This document shows, piece after piece, positions 55,771 through 64,000 of a DNA stretch of 64,000 nt; the first letter of the stretch is position 1; each line of letters starts with the position of its first letter. The translations under genes were made by a program, and so were the position numbers. Origin of the DNA: Bolinopsis microptera (taxonomy: Eukaryota; Ctenophora; Tentaculata; Lobata; Bolinopsidae); assembly GCF_026151205.1 (NCBI RefSeq), contig NC_087078.1, positions 12,693,118 through 12,757,117 of the forward strand. Direction: 5' to 3'. Below the pieces are notes generated by a model that did no database searches, had not been told where the DNA came from, and worked only from the letters and a program-made list of their open reading frames with translations.

Positions 55771-56895
55771 GGAACTCAGTACTTGTCACATTGAATGGAA
55801 TAAGTACATATTGCAGCTGGCTTGGGGTCATGTCTAGGTGTGGTCTGGTTTTTCTATCTCTCCTTAATATTTCCCTGATAGTAATTTGTAATTGTTCCTT
55901 ACTGAACCCTAGACCAAATTTATCCGTTGTTTACAATAATGTCCATGGTTTCCTAAATACCCGCGATCTAGCATCAGGAACACCACCACTAAATATGACC
56001 AAGATACATGAATTCCATGGTTATATCTACAAACATAAGCCTCACATCATTATTCTAAACGAGACATGGCTGAAAAATTCCATTCTCAGTAATGAGGTGC
56101 TCCCTGACAAATACAAAGTATTTAGGCTTGATCGATCCTTAAGATCGCATCCTGTGGATGCAACCCAGCCCAAGAAATTCAGAAAAAACGGTGGTGGTGT
56201 TCTGATTGCCCATAGAACAGACATTGATATTTCGAGTCTAAAGTTCTCAAAGGTTAGTATAGTGTTCAAGCTGAATTATTATCCATCATAATTAAGACTC
56301 AGTGTGGAAGAAACTTTTGCATATCTACATTCTATAGAGTAGGAACGCTTGGCTTAGATAATTTTGAATCTTTCAAGAAACATTTTGTTACTTTAGCATC
56401 TGCCAGAAAGTTGCAAAGGCATATTCTGGTAGGGGACTTTAATTTAGCTTCGATTTCCTGGCCAGATGGTCAGTCAACTTGCCAGCTACATTCTAGCTTT
56501 GTAAATTTTCTCACTGATGACCTCGGACATACACAACTTATTAGCTCTCCTACTCACAAGTCAGGCAACACCTTAGATCTTGTGTTCACTAACATTCAGA
56601 ACCTTATTAAGAATGTTAAAGTTTTAGATCAAAACGAAATGTGTATGTCCGACCACTTTTGTATCACATTTGACATTGATGTTAAGACAAAGTATATTAA
56701 GCAGCCTAAAAGAAAGATCTTTAATTATAGTAAAGGTAATTTTAGGGGCCTGAATTCTGAGTTATTTAGCATCGATTGGGATAGTATATTTGGGTGTAAT
56801 GATCCTTATCTTGCCTGGAGTCGATTCAGAGGAGTTCTTGATGCAGCCTGTGACCGATGGATCCCTAAAAAGACCATTAAGTCTCAGTTCCAGCC
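55771..56895 (+). mobile_element. LINE fragment: apurinic-type endonuclease domain only
   Basis: Two plus-strand frames (55791-56281 and 56411-56902), joined by a frameshift near 56262, encode an EEP-type endonuclease: NVHGFLNTRDL, IIILNETWLKN (catalytic Glu), GGGVLIAHRTDID, FYRVGTLG in the shifted stretch, VGDFNLASISWPDG, GNTLDLVFTN and MSDHFCITFDID (catalytic SDH). In intact elements this domain nicks the target DNA. The frame stops at SQFQP, where a PWFDxxC-type linker to the RT would follow. There the sequence switches to the fold-back element fragment at 56896. The RT is absent. Confidence 0.85.
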
Positions 56896-56942
56896 AATGT
56901 AACGCTTGATTTATATATAATAATTAATTGAATTTTCAAATT
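56896..56942. mobile_element. fragment of the fold-back element seen at the window start
   Basis: AATGTAACGCTTGATTT, TATATAATAATTAATTGAAT and TTTCAAAT match, base for base apart from a three-base gap, the reverse complement of 200-254. It begins exactly where the LINE endonuclease coding sequence breaks off. Confidence 0.7.
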
Positions 56943-57096
56943 TAAAAAAAAATAGTGGGATTTGGGAATAATTTACGAAATGCTAAAGTCGATTGCCTGT
57001 CGTGTCGTTTAATCAAACAGTCATAAACACAGCCCACTTACCAGGCGACCATGGGGACTAGGGGGCTTATTTTTTTGGGGTCTTCCCCTTGGCTAC

Positions 57097-60000
57097 GTGT
57101 CTGCATTCTAGTTGCCAGACCCACTCTATTAGAGTGCAGACTCAACATTTTGGTTGCCAGACCCACTATTCTAGAGTCCAGACCCACAATTCTGGTTGTC
57201 ATATCTCCTATATTCTAGTTCATAGACCACCAATTCTGGTTGACAGAGTGAAGAATTACCATTCTGGTTGCCAGATTCACTCTTCTAGAGAGGAGACCCA
57301 CTCTTCTAGTAGGTATAGAGTCAAGACCCACTATTCTAAAATGCAGACCCACCATTCTGGTTGCCAGACCCACTCTTCTAAGGCGAAGACCTACCATTCT
57401 GGTTGCCAGCCCCACTCTTCTAGAGTGTAGACGCACCATTCCGATTGCCAGACCCACTATTCTTGAGTGAAGACCCACCTTTCGGGTTGCCGGACCCACT
57501 ATTCTAGACTCTAGACTCCAGACGCACAATTCTGGTTGCCATATATCCTATATTCTAGTTTAGACCCCCAATTCTGGTTGACACTTGACAGAGTGTAGAC
57601 TTACCATTCTGGTTGCCAGACCCACTCTTCTAGAGTGAAGACCCACTATTCTAGAATTCTTACCCACCATTCTTGTTGCCAGACCCACTCTTAGCTAGAG
57701 TGAAGACCCACTATTCAAGAATTCTGACCCACCATTCTTGTTTCCAGACACACTACCCTAAGGTGCAGACCCACCATTCTGATTGCCAGACTCACTCATC
57801 TTGATTCCCTTGATTGCAGACCCACTATTCTGGTTGCCAGACCCACTCTTATAGATTGCAGACACACCAATCTAGTTGCCAGACCCACTCTTCTAAAGTG
57901 TAGACCCACCAGACCTATTATTCTAGAGTGAAGACCCACCATTCGGATTGTCCAAACCCACAATTCTGGTAGCCATATCTCCTATATTCTAGTTTATAGA
58001 CCCCCAAATCTGGTTGACAGAGTGTAGACTTACCATTCTGGTTGCCAGGCCCACTCTTCTAGAGTGAAGATCCACTATTCTAGAATGCAGACCCGCAATT
58101 CTGGTTGCCAGATCCACTATTCCAGATTGTAGACCCACCTTTCTGGTTTCCAGACTCACCCTTCTAGGGCGAAAATCCACCATTCTGGTTGCCAGACCCA
58201 CTCTTCTAGAGTGTAGACGTACCATTCTGATTGCCAGACCCACTCTTCAAGGGTGCAGACCCACATTCATGATGCAAGACCCACTTCTAGATTTCAGACC
58301 CACTATTCTAGCTGCCAGACCCACGTCTAGATTGCAGACCCACCATTCCAGCTGACAGACCCACTCTTCTCAAGTGCAGATCCACCATTCTGGCTGCAAG
58401 ACCCACTTTTAGATCGCAGACCTACCATTCTAGCCGCCAGACCAACTCTTCTCAAGTGTAAACCCACCACTCGGGTTGTCAGACTCACTCTTCAAGGGTG
58501 TACGTACACCCACCATTCTGGTTGCCAGACCAACTTCTAGATTGCAGACCCACCATTCCAGCTGCCAGACCCACTCTTCTCAAGTCCAGACCCACCACTC
58601 TGGTTGTCAGACCCACTCTTCAAGGGTGTACGTACACCCACCATTCTGGTTGCCAGACCAACTTCTAGATTGCAGACCCACCATTCCAGCTGCCAGACCC
58701 ACTCTTCTCAAGTCCAGACCCACCACTCGGGTTGTCAGACCCACTCTTCAAGGGTGTAAGTATACCCACCATTCTGGTTGCCAGACCAACTTCTAGATTG
58801 CAGACCCACCATTCCAGCTGCCAGACCCACTCTTCTCAAGTGCAGATCTACCACTCTGGTTGTCAGACCCACTCTTTAAGGGTGCAGACTGCAGACCCAC
58901 CGTTCTGGTTGCCAGACCCACTTATAGATTGCAGACCCAACATTCTAGCTGCCAGACCCACTTTTCTCAAGTGCAGACCCACCACTCTGGTTGTCAGACC
59001 CACTCTTGAAGCCTGAAGGGTGCAGACCCACCATTCTGGTTGCCAGACCAACTTCTAGATTGCAGACCCACCATTCCAGCTGCCAGACCCACACTTCTCA
59101 AGTGCAGATCTACCACTCTGGTTGTCAGACCCACTCTTTAAGCCTGAAGGGTGCAGACCCACCATTCATGTTGCCAGACCCACGTCTAGATTGCAGACCC
59201 ACCATTCTAACTGCCAGACCCACTTCTAAATTGCAGACCCACCATTCTAGCTGCCAGACCCACTCTTCTCAAGTGCAGACCCACCACACTGGTTGTCAGA
59301 CCCACTCTTCAAGAATGCAAACCCACAATTCTGGTTGCAAGACCCACTTTTAGATCGCAGACCCACCATTCTAGCTGCAAGACCAACTCTTCTCAAGTGT
59401 AGACCCACCACCCTGGTTGTCAGACCCACTCTTCAAGGGTGCAGACCCACCACTCTGGTTGTCAGACCCACTCTTCAAGGGTGTACGTACACCCACCATT
59501 CTGGTTGCCGGACCCACTTCTAGATTGCAGACCCACCATTCCAGCTGCCAGACCCACTCTTCTCAAGTCCAGACCCACCACTCGGGTTGTCAGACCCACT
59601 CTTCAAGGGTGTACACTGTACGTACACCCACCATTCTGGTTGCCAGACCAACTTCTAGATTGCAGACCCACCATTCCAGCTGCCAGACCCACTCTTCTCA
59701 AGTCCAGACCCACCACTCGGGTTGTCAGACCCACTCTTAAAGGGTGCAGACTCACCATTTAGGGGCCAGACCCACGCTTCTCAAGTGCAGACCCACCACT
59801 CTGGTTGCCGGACCCACTCTTCTAGAGTGAAGACTCATTATTCTCGAATGCAGATCCACAATTCTGTTGCTAGACCAACTTCTAGATTGCAGACCCACCA
59901 TTCCAGCCGCAAGAACCACTCTTCTCAAGTGCAGACCCACCATTCTGGTTGTCAGACCCACTCTTCAAGGGTGTAGACCCACAATTCTGGTTAACAGACC

Positions 60001-60235
60001 CACTTCTAGATTGCATACCCACCATTCTAGCTGCCAGACCCACTATTCTCAAGTGCATACCCACCACTCTGGTTGTCAGACCACTCTTTAAGGGTACAGA
60101 CCCATCATTCTGGTTGCCAGACCCACTTCTAGATTGCAGACCCACCATTCTGGTTGCCAGACCCACTTCTAGATTGCAGACCCACCATTCTAGCGGCCAG
60201 ACCCACTCTTCTCAAGTGCAGACCCACCACTCTAG
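57097..60235. repeat. hierarchical 21/42/124-bp satellite
   Basis: The basic unit is about 21 bp (CAGACCCACCATTCTGGTTGC and CAGACCCACTCTTCTAGAGTG alternate), forming 42-bp dimers. From about 58.25 kb dimers of three kinds (CTGGTTG / CTTCTAGATTG, CCAGCTG / CTTCTCAAGTG, CTGGTTGT / CTTCAAGGGTG) combine into a higher-order unit of about 124-131 bp. Some units end in the perfect palindrome GGGTGTACGTACACCC (58496-58511 and later copies). Long frames through it are artefacts. It lies in the NOS1AP-like intron. Confidence 0.9.
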
Positions 60236-61087
60236 GCAACAGGGGTGAATAATATCAACAAATAAAGATTGTTTAATTTTTGCAAAAAAATTCTCGTCAT
60301 GTGACAACCCTTCCCAACCCCCCTCAACCCCCTACCCCTCCCCCCTAAAAAACCCATCGGATTTTTGCTTCCCGCGAACATGATTTTTTCTGAAAATTTT
60401 TGTCAAGCCAGATCTGTAAATCTATCAAATATGTAAAAAAAAAACCTTAAGTTACACGTACAAAATATATACGGTTGCTTCTTTGAGGAGTACCATTGTG
60501 CGTGGTATACCAGTTTGTGTGGTTAATCTTACTCTTACGACAATTTGTTACATCTGTGTTCTGGCAGCCTTCAACAATCACAGTTCTCTTGTCCCACAAA
60601 CCTTTAAATGTTTCTTGAAGTTTTCGAAACCAGACATGTGATTAATGTGATTAAACCCAAGATAGTTTTTAATCGCTCGAAGGAACCAGTAGAGGACTTC
60701 ATCAATTTAGTTTCTTGAATTTAAGACAAGCTTCTGTTTCTCACACCAGCTGTTTCATAACCTCCAGTAGCCAGCAATATTGCATTGGATATAATTGATA
60801 CAAATTTGGTGTAATAAAAATGAAATTATTCCTTTGGTGGGTTAGTGGGGGAAAGTCGCGGTTTATCCCACAGAATATGTCTACAACAGTAAATAGTGTT
60901 GTCGGGGTGCAAAGGTTTACTTGATAACTAATCAACATTAAATGAGTAGTTTAATGGCAAAATTTAAATATTTCTCTAATTTTTACATTATGTATCCAGG
61001 CTTGGTCTTAAATTGATTGTTATGAGTATTATGAGTATTGCTGAAAGCACAGTGTAAGGCCTACATTTTCATTAACTTCATTTTCAG
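60236..61087. other. end of the 8.3-kb intron
   Basis: A C-rich block (60306-60350) is followed by AT-rich DNA. No gene supported. It ends with a strong polypyrimidine acceptor (CTTCATTTTCAG). Confidence 0.4.
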
Positions 61088-61159
61088 TTCATCGGATATC
61101 AAGAAGTACCGCGGCCAAGCTCACGACTAGAGATTATTACATCAATGAGAAAAATTCGG
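61088..61159 (+). CDS. NOS1AP: NOS1AP-like exon: PTB domain helix 1
   Basis: Acceptor ATTTTCAG and donor GTGAGT bound 72 bases, phase 0 at both ends. They encode FIGYQ then EVPRPSSRLEIITSMRKIR. This is the first strand and helix of the NOS1AP PTB domain, whose vertebrate form has YVGSLDVPRPNSRVEI and MRRIR at the same places. It joins the 52677 exon (phase 0) and the 61354 exon without a break. Undamaged, so the right-hand gene looks functional as far as seen. Confidence 0.93.
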
Positions 61160-61353
61160 GTGAGTTTAATCTAAATTCGTTGTATACTGAAACCAGAAGA
61201 AATTTAAACACCCGTAAAGACTTGAAATGTCGCGTAAATAAAAGTCTTTAGTAAACTAAATATGTGCTAGCCAATGGCTCGATTTCTAAATTTAACACTG
61301 GTTTCCTAATTTATTTCATTAATTGTTTAATTGAATTTATTCTCGTTCTTCAG

Positions 61354-61449
61354 TACGAGTATAAAATGAAGAGATTGAAGAAACAGAAAGTTTATGTTTT
61401 TATATCTCAAGAAGGAGTCAAAACATCGCGAAGACTTAAAACCAAAAGG
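61354..61449 (+). CDS. NOS1AP: NOS1AP-like exon: PTB strands after helix 1
   Basis: Acceptor TCTCGTTCTTCAG and donor GTGAGA bound 96 bases in phase 0. They encode YEYKMKRLKKQKVYVFIS, then QEGVKTSRRLKTKR. The vertebrate counterpart reads YEFKxKNIKKKKVSI with a following DGVKV and a Lys-rich stretch, so position and character agree. The next PTB exon (ending in DPIYR) is not found before the window ends, so the gene continues to the right, or its remainder is the minus-strand half at 17.6-19.0 kb. Confidence 0.9.
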
Positions 61450-62515
61450 GTGAGAAACTTTTGTTTAATTTTTATTCAGTTAAAGTCAAACCGGGTCTCT
61501 CGGGAGAAAGGAAAAGTGCATGAAAAGTGCATGATCCCAATCCTCAGTAGCTGTAGCCTCAATAACCTCATAACCTGCCAAGTGTCCCATAAACCCCAAA
61601 TTAGGGATCTTATATATGCAGTATTGTGTCGTATTGTGATGGAATGCAGCCCGACATTTACTTACATCACCCGCTAGATGTAATATGACCTTTGATAAAT
61701 CACATTTCTTGCACAAGGGCTGATTAACTAAAACTTAGTAGGGAAAAGAAGAGGCCTGGTATTATTGTATATCGATTATCGAAGTTTTACTGTAATTGAT
61801 CAGTCAATGAAGAAATTTAATTTTCCATTTATTGAGATGAAATCCATCGACTTACGAAGGATTTAGGGGGTTTTTGATATTATTCATCACCAACAAAATG
61901 TGGATAGTGATTAAAAATTACACGTAAATATACCGTGTCAAACATTAGTATAAATTTAAGTTTACTCATCTATTTATGGCTTTAAATATGGTGTACTTTT
62001 TGACAGCTTCAAAATTTGTATGGCATATGGTTAATGGCTATGTCCAGTAGTTGATCTCATTAAATACATAATATTTAATTAGAGGAACATAGATAATTGG
62101 TTATACCAAATATAATGTGACCATACTAATTAGCAATTAGTATACTAATTAGCAATTACGTGTGCTGAGTACTAACTGTACTTTACAGTACTGTTATTCA
62201 GACCACCAATGCCTACAATATTAAATACAAAAGAACTTTATTTGTATATCATTAATATGTACAACAGAAGTTTATTAAACTATAAATTATAATATGTTTA
62301 AACTATAAGCCATTAAACTTATTAAATTACAAAGAACTATTGAATTCAACAGAACTTTATTATTAAGATGAATCATCAGCTATCTCGCAGAATCTATTTA
62401 AATTATCATCTATCTACTTTCGTTGTGAAATCCATATTTAGAATTTAGATATCTAAAGAATAATCTAAGTAATGTTATTTGGAAATAGTAAAGAGAGATG
62501 CAGCTTGTTGTAACG
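61450..62515. other. intronic AT-rich stretch
   Basis: No further PTB exon or other gene is visible. Confidence 0.4.
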
Positions 62516-63345
62516 GCCACGTTGTGGCAAACGTGAATAGTGTAGCACTTTGCTACAGTAGCATAACTGTGAATGGTGTAGCACTTTGCTACAATAGCAT
62601 AACTGTGAATAGTGTAGCACTCTGCTACAGTAGCATAACTGTGAATGGTGTAGCACTTTGCTACAGTAGCATAACTGTGAATGGTGTAAGACTTTGCTAC
62701 AGTAGCAAAACTGTGTATGGTGTAGCACTTTGCTACACTCTACAGTAGCATAATTGTGAATGGTGTAGCACTTTGCTACAGTAGCATAACTGTGAATGGT
62801 GTAGCACTTTGCTACAATAGCATAACTGTGAATGGTGTAGCACTTTGCTACAGTAGCATAACTGTGAATGATGTAAGACTTTACTACAGTAGCATAACTG
62901 TGTATGGTGTAGCACTTTGCTACACTCTACAGTAGCATAACTGTGAATGGTGTAGCACTTTGCTACAGTAGCATAACTGTGAATGGTGTAGCACTTTGCT
63001 ACAGTAGCATAACTGTGAATGGTGTAGCACTTTGCTACACTCTACAGTAGCATAACTGTGAATGGTGTAGCACTTTGCTACAGTAGCATAACTGTGAATG
63101 GTGTAGCACTTTGCTACAGTAGCATAACTGTGTATGGTGTAGCACTTTGCTACACTCTACAGTAGCATAACTGTGAATGGTGTAGCACTTTGCTACAGTA
63201 GCATAACTGTGAATGGTGTAGCACTTTGCTACACTCTACAGTAGCATAACTGTGAATGGTGTAGCACTTTGCTACAGTAGCATAACTGTGAATGGTGTAG
63301 CACTTTGCTACACTCTACAGTAGCATAACTGTGAATAGTGTAGCA
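62516..63345. repeat. 36-bp hairpin satellite, about 22 copies
   Basis: The unit is GTGTAGCACTTTGCTAC, AGTAGCATAACTGTGAATG. GTAGCA and TGCTAC are perfect inverted repeats around CTT, so each copy forms a tight hairpin. A longer variant inserts ACTCTAC between TGCTAC and AGTAGC at intervals of two to four units, giving a partial higher-order pattern. Frames in both directions read as Cys/Tyr/Ser repeats and are artefacts. Confidence 0.93.
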
Positions 63346-63692
63346 GCACAGCTGTGCAGCTTATACATGAAGCTAATCCCTGACCCGGTCTCCAACATGC
63401 CCGGTCAACATGTGCACGGTACCTACAATACTTTTAATACAGGTAAATATGCTGTTATACAACCCTCCTCCCCGGTATTTAGATGACATACCCGCACCTG
63501 TTACCGGAATGTACAAAAACACCGCAGTGTGGCAGGTTTTATATTGGAACCTGGTATGAAGCTGCACCGTTTATATCAGAGATCCCTAAAAAGTGGAAGT
63601 AATAGTATCATGTTCCAGAAGCGATACCGTGACCACTGCTCAGTTCACCTACCGTACCAGTATATCTAATATTTCTACTTAGTTTATAAACT
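63346..63692. other. short unique stretch before the edge
   Basis: No supported gene. An open segment near 63375-63431 followed by GTAAAT could be an exon but matches no PTB sequence. Confidence 0.25.
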
Positions 63693-64000
63693 GCAGTAGT
63701 AGTAGGAGTAGCAGTAGCAGTAGTAGTAGCAGTAGGAGTAGCAGTAGCAGTAGCAGTAGCAGTAGCAGTAGCAGTAGCAGTAGCAGTAGCAGTAGCAGTA
63801 GCAGTAGCAGTAGCAGTAGCAGTAGCAGTAGCAGTAGCAGTAGCAGTAGTAGTAGCAGTAGCAGTAGCAGTAGCAGTAGCAGCAGCAGCAGCAGCAGCAG
63901 TAGCAGTAGCAGTAGCAGTAGTAGTAGCAGTAGCAGTAGCAGTAGCAGTAGCAGTAGCAGTAGCAGTAGTAGTAGCAGTAGCAGTAGCAGTAGCAGTAGC
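63693..64000. repeat. AGTAGC hexanucleotide microsatellite (runs off the window)
   Basis: Over 300 bases of AGTAGC units with AGTAGT interruptions and one pure AGC tract (about 63880-63900). It continues past the window end, so its length is unknown. Confidence 0.95.

Noticed and set aside
57089-60248. Long His/Thr/Ser or Arg/Val/Gly repeat ORFs
   Set aside because: Frames of the 21/42-bp satellite on both strands.
62465-62915. Cys/Tyr/Ser repeat ORFs
   Set aside because: Frames of the 36-bp satellite; present in both directions.

Overview
The window is from an animal genome, most likely an AT-rich, repeat-laden invertebrate. The evidence is two conserved eukaryotic housekeeping genes (EMG1 and DOHH), spliced exons of a NOS1AP/CAPON-type PTB-domain gene, several non-LTR retrotransposons, DNA transposons with terminal inverted repeats (TIRs) and target-site duplications (TSDs), and large minisatellite arrays. 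The phylum cannot be settled from sequence alone. There are no bacterial operons, Shine-Dalgarno sites or CRISPR arrays.

Layout. 1-17 kb is mostly non-coding AT-rich DNA with two small TIR or fold-back elements, one candidate core promoter and a few weak exon candidates on both strands. 17.6-19.05 kb (minus strand) holds exons for the C-terminal half of a NOS1AP-like PTB domain plus downstream exons, with several one-base indels, most in homopolymer runs. 20.2-26.05 kb has abnormal base texture (many lengthened homopolymers) and carries a nested stack: a plus-strand restriction-like-endonuclease (RLE) LINE, a minus-strand LINE, and a long-TIR DNA element. 26.6-32.6 kb holds the readable end of that RLE LINE, a second LINE fragment, two more RLE LINE copies and a hAT-type element with a perfect 8-bp TSD.

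32.83-34.93 kb and 41.23-47.97 kb are two TIR elements capped by G/C runs and flanked by perfect 6- and 7-bp duplications. Both share an internal module and are filled mainly with TCC/CTCAG minisatellite DNA. They look like one family of cargo-carrying non-autonomous transposons. Between them lie a large 5'-truncated LINE (35.4-38.2 kb) and the intronless gene pair EMG1 and DOHH (38.5-40.5 kb). Each of these genes has a splice-acceptor-like site 17-19 bases before its ATG, which suggests 5' UTR splicing or spliced-leader trans-splicing of an operon-like unit.

48.1-61.45 kb (plus strand) carries the N-terminal exons of a NOS1AP-like gene. The introns are filled by a 59-copy 52-bp hairpin satellite, a ~120-bp monomer array leading into a LINE endonuclease fragment, and a 21/42/124-bp hierarchical satellite. 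The next intron contains a 36-bp hairpin satellite and an AGTAGC microsatellite that runs off the window edge. The NOS1AP-like N-terminal half (right, plus) and C-terminal half (left, minus) are complementary parts of one PTB domain in opposite orientation. That means paralogues, a real rearrangement, or an assembly inversion.
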